NCBI RefSeq assembly: GCF_015687175.1
Contig: NZ_JADPQG010000002.1
Span: 62,001 to 126,000, forward strand
Reading direction: 5' to 3'
DNA from: Reinekea sp. G2M2-21
GTDB lineage: Bacteria > Pseudomonadota > Gammaproteobacteria > Pseudomonadales > Natronospirillaceae
Length of the DNA stretch: 64,000 nucleotides
Every line of letters starts with the position of its first letter. Position 1 is the first letter of the stretch. The translations under genes were made by a program, and so were the position numbers. Positions 44,931 through 52,571 of the stretch are shown piece by piece. Below the pieces are notes generated by a model. It did no database searches, was not told the DNA's origin, and was given only the letters and a program-made list of their open reading frames with translations.

Positions 44931-44961
44931 GATTGTCCTTTATTGAAATTAACAGTTTCAT

Positions 44962-45150
44962 ATGCCGCTACTGCGGTTTTTTCCGGCGCCGCATCGTCAG
45001 ACTTGGTTTCTGGTCGTATTCGGCTCAATGCCAATCATATTCTGCGGTGCTGGTACTATTGTCAATCTGATCACTCTAAAAAACGGCACGTGCGGTTATT
45101 ATCGAGAAACTCGTACCTCTGAAACGCTCTATTCATGGGGGCTAGTCTAA
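44962..45150 (+). CDS. Possible small membrane protein, 62 residues
   Basis: This short plus-strand frame (MPLLRFFPAPHRQTWFLVV start) has one hydrophobic segment and a plausible cytoplasmic tail. It lies where a cassette-array integrase would be expected but does not resemble one. It could be a real small gene or a remnant; there is no clear ribosome site. Confidence 0.3.
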   Translation: MPLLRFFPAPHRQTWFLVVFGSMPIIFCGAGTIVNLITLKNGTCGYYRETRTSETLYSWGLV

Positions 45151-45488
45151 TAAGCGGGAAATAGAAATTTCGTTATTGCCTTGGTCTTGCTGCGCCGGCT
45201 TAAATATTCAGACATTTCCCGGGAAATTCGGCGCACAGGCTTTTTTGCGCGTAAGTGGCCTTCTTTGCAAGTGACGAGGCAAAGTTTATCCGTAATTGGG
45301 GAGACGGCACGAACCGTGTGGGGTGGTTAAAGTGGTGGCTATGTATTTAGAGTTAAATTGTTGGCCTAAAGATCAACCTACTTGAGCGGTACGTCTCCAG
45401 ATTGATGTTAAAGCCTCGACTGCTTCGCGCTCAGGCGGAACGGTATGGAAAGGCGATGTCGGGCTAAAGCCCGACCTACAAGTGAAAA
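45151..45488. other. Intergenic stretch with a REP-like palindrome
   Basis: No gene is supported. GTCGGGC-TAAA-GCCCGAC at 45458-45475, followed by CTACA, matches the common proteobacterial REP-like sequence form. No attI-like or integrase remnant was recognised by eye. Confidence 0.5.
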
Positions 45489-45965
45489 TTACACCAAACC
45501 GAGTCTGGCGAGTGAGGTGGTGTTCATTCGGTTGGAATTCGAGTCAGCCTTGGTAATAAGAAAAAAATCATCCAGCCATATTGAGTATTCCAGCAGGCGG
45601 TCTTTTATTCGCGTGGCTTCCAGCAAGTGTTTGTCTTTGATCGACAAATTTCCTTTGGGGTTGTGGTGGATGAGGATAAGCCGCGTGGCGTTGGCTTGAA
45701 TGATGTGGCTGATGAGTAGGTTGGTGGTGAGTTCTTTGAGGGAGAATTTCCCGGTTAGGATGGGTCTACTTTCCAATAACACGCTACGCGTGCTGAGCAT
45801 GAGTGCGTGAATGGCTTCGTGTTTTAAATGGACGAAGGTGTTGGCAATGTACAGCTCGGCACGGGCGATGCTATCGAGTATCACTGGGTTGGGTTTTTCC
45901 AGTTCACGTTGATGGGCGTGGGTAAACAGCAGTTCGTCGTCTATGTTGGTGATTTTTTTGTACAT
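45489..45965 (-). CDS. RadC-like JAB/MPN-domain protein with altered metal motif
   Basis: The 158-residue product matches the C-terminal domain of RadC (helix ARAELYIANTFVHLKHEAIHAL, then the sheet and the region LILIHHNPKGNLSIKDKHLLEATRIKDRLLEY). Typical RadC has HNHPSGD followed by a DH pair; here it reads HHNPKGN and later DDFF. The second His and the Asp are thus changed, so zinc binding is doubtful. RadC-like genes are common in genomic islands and phages; their role is unknown. It sits just right of the cassette array. Confidence 0.75.
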   Translation of the reverse strand: MYKKITNIDDELLFTHAHQRELEKPNPVILDSIARAELYIANTFVHLKHEAIHALMLSTRSVLLESRPILTGKFSLKELTTNLLISHIIQANATRLILIHHNPKGNLSIKDKHLLEATRIKDRLLEYSIWLDDFFLITKADSNSNRMNTTSLARLGLV

Positions 45966-46081
45966 GGTTTGTCTCGCTTTTTAAATTCGTTTTCTGTTTT
46001 TAAAGCATCAGAAACCTTGCCTGCGTGCGCAGGCAAGATGTGCGGCTAAGCAATGTGTTCTGTGTTTTCTACTGCGTTTGT

Positions 46082-46432
46082 TCAGCGGCTGTTGTTACTT
46101 CGGTACTGCTTTAACAGTTGCTGATAACTCACGTATTTCACGGAACACGGCTTTAGCCGCATCGAATTTGGAAAAGCTCCGGTGTACAACGCCAGGGCGA
46201 TACGAAAACGCCACCAGTGTAGGGCGCGTAAGTACGCGGGGTCGGTTTCTATCTGTGGGTTTCGGTGCCGGTTGGCGTGTGTGGAGTTTGCTGTTGTGTT
46301 AACAGCGGTTTCACAAGGGGTTTTCGCTTCAACAGGGTGTTGAAGGTCGCTGTTTGTTGCGCTTAGTTTCCCTTGCGGGGAGATTTTTTCTTGGAACGAG
46401 CGGTGCTCTAGCTTACCATTGAACTTAGCCAT
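46082..46432 (-). CDS. Hypothetical basic protein, 116 residues
   Basis: The first half is low-complexity and polar (HRSFQEKISPQGKLSATNS). The second has a hydrophobic stretch (WWRFRIALALYTGAFP). No family recognised. Codon use and the lack of a clear ribosome site make it less certain. It lies 116 bases upstream of the RadC-like gene on the same strand. Confidence 0.4.
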   Translation of the reverse strand: MAKFNGKLEHRSFQEKISPQGKLSATNSDLQHPVEAKTPCETAVNTTANSTHANRHRNPQIETDPAYLRALHWWRFRIALALYTGAFPNSMRLKPCSVKYVSYQQLLKQYRSNNSR

Positions 46433-46658
46433 AATTGATACCTACTATATCGGTTGTGGTTAGCTGCCCTTGAGTGTTACAGCACTCTTGGGTAGCGCTT
46501 AGTTTTACGATACTTTCTTTGCGTTATTTACCTCCTGAATTTTCTGAAAAACCAACCTGTATAAAACACTGGGTGAGGATTGAACACAATTTATTTTTTG
46601 AGTGATGTGAAAATATTGTGATGCGCGTCTAAAAAACACTCACTCGCCGGATTTCCAA

Positions 46659-48758
46659 TTACGACGAGCGTAAAAGAGCCGGCGGTAATTGCGTTGCCTG
46701 CCATTGTGTAAATTCTTCCACAGGCATCGGCCGCGCGATACCGTAGCCTTGCAATATATGGCACCCAATCGCAGTTAGCAGGGTTGCTTGCTCGGGTTTT
46801 TCCACACCTTCGGCAATGGTCTGCCTGCCATAGATTTTTGACATTTCGCAAATTGTTTTGACCAAGCTTAAATTCTTTTCATCGATCAACATATCCCGTA
46901 CGAACGATTTGTCTATCTTAACCGTTTCAACATCTAACTGATTAAAAATACTCAATGAACTGTAACCTGTTCCAAAATCGTCGAGGCTGAAGGTCACGCC
47001 ATAAGGTCGTAACGATTCTATGAAGGTTTGCATGAGGTTAAGATTATTGACGGCGTCGTGCTCTAGTATTTCAATTTCTATTAGTCGGCAGATTGCCGGG
47101 TCTGTTTTACTGAGAGTGGCGTTCAGAAACTGGTGAAAGTTTGGGTCCTGCATACTGTAAGTTGTTATGTTAATGCCGACTTTCAAGCCCTGCTCCACCG
47201 CACTTCGCAATTCATTTTGCATAAGATTGATAACTTTGTTGACCACCCACTGGTCCACTGCAAAGAGTAAATCTGGCGCTTTCTGGCTATTTAAGAAGCT
47301 GTCCGGGTAGATCAATGTATTGGCATCTTGTTGCCAACGAATTAAACATTCAAGACCATATAGGCGTTCGTTTGTTGCATCGTACTGGGGTTGCACGTAC
47401 AGACGCATTTCCTGATTTTCGATCGCGTTCAATACGGCTGTTCGAGACTCGTTCGCCAGCAGTTTTTGTTTTTCATAAAGCGAGGAATAGAACTTTACTT
47501 GCGACAACCCCTCCGTTTTTGCCAAACTCATGGCCAGCATGGCATGTCGAATAAGTTGCTCTGCCGTTCCAATGTCCTCTGGGTAGTATGCGATCCCCAC
47601 TGAAGCGGTTACGGACAAGTTGTGAGCATCTATGGTCAGTGGCTGACTGATGATGTTCGACAATCTTTTGCAGAAATCTTCAATGTTGAATAATTGAGGT
47701 AAGTCCCTTAGAACCAGTATGAATTCGTCGCCACCCACACGGGAAAGGATGTCCTCATCACGAATGTGATCGTGAATGCGCACAGCAAGACGCTTTAGGA
47801 TGCGGTCACCTTGGTTAACACTGTATTTTTGGTTAATCCGCTCGAACTGGTCAATGTCGATATAAATGACCGCCAGTTTAAGGTGGTGGCTTTTTGCGTA
47901 CGCAATCGCTTCACCAAGGTTTGCAATAAGCGCTTTCCGTTTTGGCAGCCCAGTCAGAATATCCACCTGGTTTGTAGGCAATGAGACATGTGGGCTTTCT
48001 TCGGTTTTTTTCGTCAGTTCGCTGAATATTGCTACATAGTTGGTGATGTTGCCTTTTACATCTTTCAGGGCTTTAACGGTCAGCTGCTCGGAATATACTT
48101 CGCCACTTTTCTTGCGATTGACCATGTTGCCAACCCATCTTCCATGCGTTTTCAAATCATGCCAAAAGGCTTTGTAGAAATCAGCGCCCTGATGGCCGGA
48201 AGACAAAATAGCCGGGTTGTAGCCAATCACTTCGTCAGCTTGGTACCCGGTTATTGCACTGAAAGAAGGGTTTACAAACAGAATGTTTGCAGAAGAATCG
48301 GTCACCAGAATGGCTTCATTGCTTTCTTCAAACACTAGCTTGAATAGCGAGGACTCCCACAATAAGTTGTTACATATGATCAGGTCTGAAAAAGCGATAC
48401 ACGTATAGCCCTCGTTATGACGCTGCAAGTTCAAAACATCGATTCGCATCCTGAAGATATTTTCCAGGCGATCTTCCAAATGCAGAATCTCGGACCAATG
48501 AGGTTCCGCCAAGGTACTGTTGAGTACAGGAATATCAGACAATGGGCGTAAATGCTCATCTTTGTCTAAAAAGAACAAGGGCAATGAAGACAGAGGTTGA
48601 TGGATTAGGTCTTGGTGCCGGCTATGACAAAGGCGGAGTAGGTTATCACTAACAAACTGAATGTTGTTTGAACTATCCAAAACCAAATGGAGCAGGATGT
48701 TTTCCTGCTCCAAAAGTTTAGGTGCGAGTAAAGATAAATCCTCTTGTTGTCGAGCCAT
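46659..48758 (-). CDS. PAS-GGDEF-EAL c-di-GMP turnover protein
   Basis: From the ATG at 48756-48758 the product is 699 residues, soluble. A poorly conserved N-terminal PAS-like region precedes a clear PAS domain (AILVTDSSANILFVNPSF, then GYQADEVIGYNPAIL). GGDEF follows with an intact site (RVGGDEFILVL), then EAL. The EAL signature reads ECLIRW instead of EALIRW, while NITTY, DDFGTGYSS, KIDKSFV and AEGVE are present. Both activities are possible. A TTG start four codons upstream is an alternative. It stands alone right of the island. Confidence 0.9.
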   Translation of the reverse strand: MARQQEDLSLLAPKLLEQENILLHLVLDSSNNIQFVSDNLLRLCHSRHQDLIHQPLSSLPLFFLDKDEHLRPLSDIPVLNSTLAEPHWSEILHLEDRLENIFRMRIDVLNLQRHNEGYTCIAFSDLIICNNLLWESSLFKLVFEESNEAILVTDSSANILFVNPSFSAITGYQADEVIGYNPAILSSGHQGADFYKAFWHDLKTHGRWVGNMVNRKKSGEVYSEQLTVKALKDVKGNITNYVAIFSELTKKTEESPHVSLPTNQVDILTGLPKRKALIANLGEAIAYAKSHHLKLAVIYIDIDQFERINQKYSVNQGDRILKRLAVRIHDHIRDEDILSRVGGDEFILVLRDLPQLFNIEDFCKRLSNIISQPLTIDAHNLSVTASVGIAYYPEDIGTAEQLIRHAMLAMSLAKTEGLSQVKFYSSLYEKQKLLANESRTAVLNAIENQEMRLYVQPQYDATNERLYGLECLIRWQQDANTLIYPDSFLNSQKAPDLLFAVDQWVVNKVINLMQNELRSAVEQGLKVGINITTYSMQDPNFHQFLNATLSKTDPAICRLIEIEILEHDAVNNLNLMQTFIESLRPYGVTFSLDDFGTGYSSLSIFNQLDVETVKIDKSFVRDMLIDEKNLSLVKTICEMSKIYGRQTIAEGVEKPEQATLLTAIGCHILQGYGIARPMPVEEFTQWQATQLPPALLRSS

Positions 48759-48827
48759 GTTCAACACCAAAGTAAAACGTCAGTTTCACTTTAGTCGCCG
48801 CCCTTTTTTTGGTCAAATTGACATGGT

Positions 48828-48950
48828 TCACCCATATAGAGCTGAATCATTCGCGCGCAGACAAGTATAGGCGGCACGGGAAATCGGTTGCATGGCTTCA
48901 ACCTTTGGCTGGTTGTCTCGCCTCTCTAATTCAAATGTTCCAGGGCATAA
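48828..48950 (-). pseudogene. Remnant of a Deg-protease second PDZ domain
   Basis: The minus strand encodes FELERRDNQPKVEAMQPISR and AAYTCLRANDSA, which align with FAMNRDNRLQIDAMQPNSR and AAYAGLRPGDIV of the Deg protease gene at 49609-50961. At the DNA level the segment 48865-48920 matches 49760-49815 in roughly four of five bases. Neither a full PDZ domain nor a protease domain remains. The functional copy lies 0.9 kb away with an XRE gene between. Confidence 0.7.
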
Positions 48951-49016
48951 CGTGCCGGTTAAAAAGAACGTGAGCGGCGTTTGCCCGCCCACAGTTGAAA
49001 GGTTATCCACGCTAGG

Positions 49017-49457
49017 CTATTGCGCGAGTCCCCAGGCTTTGTGACGATCTCCGTAATGAATGCAACTGGTCTGTACCCAAAGCAAGTACATAAGAATCAG
49101 CGCAATGCCTGTGTACTGAGCATCCCAAAACCCCGCGACCGTGAAAACAACCGCCAACGCCAGCAGACTATATTTCAGCGTAACCTGCATTTGTCGCGAG
49201 TCTACACCCCATGCCCAGGTTCTGAACCACCATGGCTGTGTTTTCCAATGTTCCGATTTTTTGTCTATCACCCGTATATCCTCCGTTAGCGTCGTGATAT
49301 CGACTTCGAATACAGAGGCGAGTGATTTCAGCGTTTCCAGACTTGCGCCCTGGCCACTTTCTACACGTTGAATGGTGCGCACACTCAGTCCGCTGAACCG
49401 TGCAACCTGTTCTTGTGACCAATTTCGTTCCGCTCGTAACTTTTTCACTATCATCAT
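49017..49457 (-). CDS. XRE-family regulator with C-terminal membrane helices
   Basis: The 146-residue product has an XRE helix-turn-helix (RAERNWSQEQVARFSGLSV and RTIQRVESGQGASLETL). It is followed by a 2TM-type region with hydrophobic stretches ALAVVFTVAGFWDA and GIALILMYLLWV. Such membrane-bound HTH proteins are common but poorly characterised. The ATG at 49457 follows GAGGA. Target genes are not evident. Confidence 0.82.
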   Translation of the reverse strand: MMIVKKLRAERNWSQEQVARFSGLSVRTIQRVESGQGASLETLKSLASVFEVDITTLTEDIRVIDKKSEHWKTQPWWFRTWAWGVDSRQMQVTLKYSLLALAVVFTVAGFWDAQYTGIALILMYLLWVQTSCIHYGDRHKAWGLAQ

Positions 49458-49608
49458 GGGTCCTCGCATCTCTGTGCTGCCACATTGTCATTTTTTTTAT
49501 GTTGGCGGTGACGAAAACGACCCGACAGTAGCCCGACAGCCACCGCGTAAACTCCGTCAGGCGGCCTTAAAGCACCGTTCGACAGGTGAAGATGTTCAAC
49601 GCAGCTAT

Positions 49609-50961
49609 TTATCGCAACACGGCGTAAAACGCTCGATTATTGCGGGCAATTTTAATCAGTAATTCACCCTTGGCCTGTGCCAACACCCGCTGTAGTTGCT
49701 CCAGGTCTTTCACACTCACCTGATTCACCGCCAGAACAATATCACCCGGGCGCAGTCCAGCATAGGCAGCACGGGAATTCGGTTGCATGGCATCTATTTG
49801 TAGCCGGTTGTCGCGATTCATGGCGAAGGTGACGCCCTTTAGTAATGGATGCAGTTGGTCGTCCAACCGCAACAATTGGTTCGGGTCTTCAACCAAAATT
49901 TTTACCGCACGTTCGTTGCCATTGCGGACCACGGTTAAGGTCATGCCCTTGCCAATTTCATACGTGGCAAACAGGCTCCGTAATTGATTGGCGGATATTA
50001 CCGGCTGACCGTCGATCTTCAGAATAATGTCTCCGGCTTGCAACCCCACCTGTTCGGCATTGGAACCCTGAATAACATCGGCAATCAACACCCCAATTTG
50101 CCCGGGCGGCAATGCAAACGCTTCACGTAACATGGGAGTCAAGTCCTGCACGCTGATACCAATTTGGCCGCGTTTCACTTCACCGTAACGTAAAATCTGG
50201 TTCAACGAGGCTTTGGCCATGTTGATGGGGATCGCGAAACCAATGCCGACGTTACCACCGGACGGTGCCAAAATCGCGGTGTTAATACCCACAAGTTCAC
50301 CGTTTAAATTGACCAATGCGCCACCGGAGTTACCGGGGTTGATCGACGCATCGGTCTGAATGAAGTTTTCAAACCCTTCGATACCCAAACCGCTGCGACC
50401 GAGCGCGCTGACAATACCGGTGGTTACCGTTTGCCCTAATCCAAATGGGTTCCCGATCGCCACCACAAAATCGCCCACCTGCACATCATTGGAGTCAGCT
50501 AACGGAACCGCCTGCAAGGGCCGGGCCTGAATCTGCAGTACGGCAATATCCAGGTCTGGATCGGCGCCGAGTACCGTGGCCTGAGCACTGCGCCCGTCAA
50601 TCAAACTAACCTGCACTTCATCGGCGCCATTGATGACGTGAAAGTTCGTCAGCACGATGCCCTGTTGGGCGTCCACAATAACGCCAGAACCGGCACTGCG
50701 CTGCTGCTTTTGCGGCGAGCGTGATGAGGCATCGGGCAGGTCAAAAAAGTATCGGAAAAACGGATCGTTCAACAGCGGGTTATTGGCGTACTGGGTCGTT
50801 GAATAGGTGGCAATGTTAACCACGGCCGGGTTCACGTCGCGCAACATCGGCGCCAGTGATGGCAATGGTTTGCCCTGGCTGTCGGTCATGGGTAAGGCAG
50901 CTGTTACACCACCAGATAGCACCAGTAACAGAAAACCGGTTATGAATCGTCGGTGCAACAT
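49609..50961 (-). CDS. degQ: Periplasmic Deg-family serine endoprotease (DegP/DegQ-like)
   Basis: The 450-residue product has a signal peptide (LLLVLSGGVTAA), a trypsin-like domain with His in LTNFHVINGA, Asp in PDLDIAVLQI and Ser in NPGNSGGALV, and two PDZ domains (about residues 250-345 and 360-445). It degrades misfolded envelope proteins. The short linker near PFFRYFFDLPD favours DegQ over DegP, but the name is by resemblance. Its promoter side faces the small heat-shock genes. Confidence 0.92.
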   Translation of the reverse strand: MLHRRFITGFLLLVLSGGVTAALPMTDSQGKPLPSLAPMLRDVNPAVVNIATYSTTQYANNPLLNDPFFRYFFDLPDASSRSPQKQQRSAGSGVIVDAQQGIVLTNFHVINGADEVQVSLIDGRSAQATVLGADPDLDIAVLQIQARPLQAVPLADSNDVQVGDFVVAIGNPFGLGQTVTTGIVSALGRSGLGIEGFENFIQTDASINPGNSGGALVNLNGELVGINTAILAPSGGNVGIGFAIPINMAKASLNQILRYGEVKRGQIGISVQDLTPMLREAFALPPGQIGVLIADVIQGSNAEQVGLQAGDIILKIDGQPVISANQLRSLFATYEIGKGMTLTVVRNGNERAVKILVEDPNQLLRLDDQLHPLLKGVTFAMNRDNRLQIDAMQPNSRAAYAGLRPGDIVLAVNQVSVKDLEQLQRVLAQAKGELLIKIARNNRAFYAVLR

Positions 50962-51023
50962 GGTTATTGTCCTTTCAATTTTATGTTGTAGAAAGGCTGG
51001 CCCGAACGGGCCAGCCTGAGTGG

Positions 51024-51623
51024 TTAATGCGCGTTAATCTCAATTCGTTTTGCGTCGGATGCCGGTAACGCAACCCGGGGGATCGTCAACCGCAATACAC
51101 CGTCTTTCAGTTCGGCGCTGATGTCATCGGCTGCCGCATCGTCCGGCAAGTTGAGTGTGCGCTGGAATGAACCATAACGCCGTTCACTGCGATAGTAGTG
51201 CTGCTCTTGTTGCGTTTGCTGCTCTTCTTTTTCACCGCGAATGGTCAATGCACCATGGCTGACTTCAATGTGCAGATCCTGTTCCTGCAAACCCGGTACA
51301 TCCAGCGTGACGTGGTACTGCTTATCGTCGCCACTCACATCCAACGGCGCGTTTAAGCCCGCCATGTTACTGCCTTCGGCATACGGTCCACTGCTGAAGC
51401 CGGTACGCAAACCGGGCATACCAAATGACCGGAACGCGTCGTCAAACAGAGCGTCCATTGCGCGGTGCAGTTGCGTGAACGGGTCGCGTCCACCATCAAA
51501 CCAAGGCGCGACACTCTGCGCACGGGTCACAGGAATTTGCGCGCCCTGTTCGTTGCTTTGTTCATGCTTGAACCAGTTCCAGGGGTTCAGTTTTTTCGGT
51601 AAAGATTGCGTTGTCAGTTTCAT
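51024..51623 (-). CDS. Small heat-shock protein, Hsp20/alpha-crystallin family
   Basis: From ATG 51621-51623 (MKLTTQSLPKKLNPW), preceded by GGGAGG, the protein is 199 residues. A disordered N-terminal arm precedes the alpha-crystallin domain (about residues 95-190) with APLDVSGDDKQYHVTLDVPG and the ELKDGVLRLTIPR motif. ATP-independent chaperones of this type hold unfolding proteins. It lies 72 bases downstream of the IbpA-like gene and is probably co-transcribed. Confidence 0.9.
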   Translation of the reverse strand: MKLTTQSLPKKLNPWNWFKHEQSNEQGAQIPVTRAQSVAPWFDGGRDPFTQLHRAMDALFDDAFRSFGMPGLRTGFSSGPYAEGSNMAGLNAPLDVSGDDKQYHVTLDVPGLQEQDLHIEVSHGALTIRGEKEEQQTQQEQHYYRSERRYGSFQRTLNLPDDAAADDISAELKDGVLRLTIPRVALPASDAKRIEINAH

Positions 51624-51695
51624 CGTTTTTTTACCTCCCAACCGCGGCCGGTGAACCTGAATATCAGCGTTCACCGGCCGCACTTTTCCCGTTGA

Positions 51696-52175
51696 TTAAG
51701 CCGCCGCAGAATCTTCGGCGGAATCGGCTTTACCGTGTTCCAACACCTTGGCGCCAGAGCCAATGGTGATTTTCTTCGGCTTCATCGCCTCGGGAATTTC
51801 TTTCACCAAACCAATGGTTAATAAACCGTTGTGCATTTCTGCGCCGGTGACTTCGACAAAATCGGCGAGATTGAACTTGCGTTCAAACGCGCGATTGGCG
51901 ATACCGTGATGCAGATATTTTCGGTCTTCACCGTCGGTCTTTTTACCGCTGATGGTGAGCACACCTTTCTCAACCCGAATGTCCAGTTCGGACTCTTCAA
52001 AGCCGGCAACCGCAAGCGTTATGGCGTAACGGTTATCGTCGAGCGACTCAATGTTATAAGGTGGGTAGGTGTGCGCACTGGTATCAACGGCAAATGCGTT
52101 GTCCAGCATCGCTGCCAGGCGATCAAAGCCAATGGTGTTTCGGTATAAGGGAGTCAGATCAATTGTGTTCATCAT
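51696..52175 (-). CDS. ibpA: Small heat-shock protein IbpA-like
   Basis: The 159-residue product resembles IbpA/IbpB: MNTIDLTPLYRNTIGFDRL start, then YPPYNIESLDDNRYAITLAVAGF and the motif MHNGLLTIGLVKEIPEAMKPKKI. It binds protein aggregates in the cytoplasm for DnaK/ClpB. It is preceded by a ROSE-like RNA thermometer and a sigma-32-like promoter. Two consecutive Met codons can start it. The upstream one has AGGAG at five bases. Confidence 0.93.
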   Translation of the reverse strand: MMNTIDLTPLYRNTIGFDRLAAMLDNAFAVDTSAHTYPPYNIESLDDNRYAITLAVAGFEESELDIRVEKGVLTISGKKTDGEDRKYLHHGIANRAFERKFNLADFVEVTGAEMHNGLLTIGLVKEIPEAMKPKKITIGSGAKVLEHGKADSAEDSAAA

Positions 52176-52180
52176 ACATT

Positions 52181-52195
52181 CTCCTGTTGAAGCAA
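52181..52195 (-). promoter_or_regulatory. ROSE-like RNA thermometer hairpin over the ibpA Shine-Dalgarno
   Basis: On the minus strand TTGCT, loop TCAAC, then AGGAG stand directly before the start codon. This gives the ROSE pairing pattern UUGCU with AGGAG including a G-G mismatch. Heat would melt it and free the ribosome site. Confidence 0.7.
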
Positions 52196-52284
52196 CATAA
52201 AATAAAACAACTGTGGCCGGGAAAATGTGCGCATTGCACCAGCACTCTATAAAGGGGTCAGACGTACCGCCTCGGCAGGAAAAT

Positions 52285-52313
52285 ATTTAGGGCTGTGTAG
52301 GAGGCTTTTCAAG
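52285..52313 (-). promoter_or_regulatory. Sigma-32-like heat-shock promoter for the hsp20 genes
   Basis: The minus strand has CTTGAAA, a 14-base spacer and CCCTAAAT, close to the heat-shock consensus CTTGAAA / CCCCATNT. It lies about 110 bases upstream of the ibpA-like start, leaving a leader for the ROSE element. Confidence 0.7.
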
Positions 52314-52571
52314 CGTGTTTTTTGTAAAATTTTTTTATAAAAAACACATGCACAATGTCAATAACTGGCATAAGAGCCCGCACAGGCGACACAGGGTAGC
52401 CAAAAAGCGCGGCTGAAACGGCTCGCTTGGTACGCTCGCGCACAGACACCACCTGCAAACCTCGCCAGACTAGGGCTGTTTAGCTGAACTGTGTTTGCTT
52501 TCTAATGTCCTATTCCCACGTTGTTCTGATTGTTAGCCAGCAATATTAAATCTATTGAAAGGACAACCATT

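Larger units (their letters stand above)
34473..44950 (-). mobile_element. Integron-type cassette cluster without visible integrase (CALIN-like)
   Basis: About twenty short genes lie head to tail on the minus strand in AT-rich DNA. Most are separated by 55-110-base imperfect palindromes that start and end with core-site-like boxes (plus-strand RYYYAAC ... GTTRRRY), as expected for attC sites. The clearest are at 41445-41531, 41914-41972, 44041-44118 and 44533-44622. Several stop codons fall inside the box, as in real cassettes. The left part (34.5-37 kb) has weaker boundaries. No tyrosine recombinase of IntI type is encoded in the window, so the array depends on an integrase elsewhere or is immobile. 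Confidence 0.72.

Noticed and set aside
34473-44950. General reassignment of TAG to an amino acid
   Set aside because: Intact genes, including nifJ and the GGDEF gene at 27804, end in TAG, so it works as a stop.
45458-45475. Palindrome as a possible insertion-sequence end
   Set aside because: It matches a common REP-like form and no transposase or target duplication is near.
44962-45488. Possible integrase or attI remnant at the right end of the array
   Set aside because: I found no tyrosine-recombinase motif or convincing integrase similarity on either strand.
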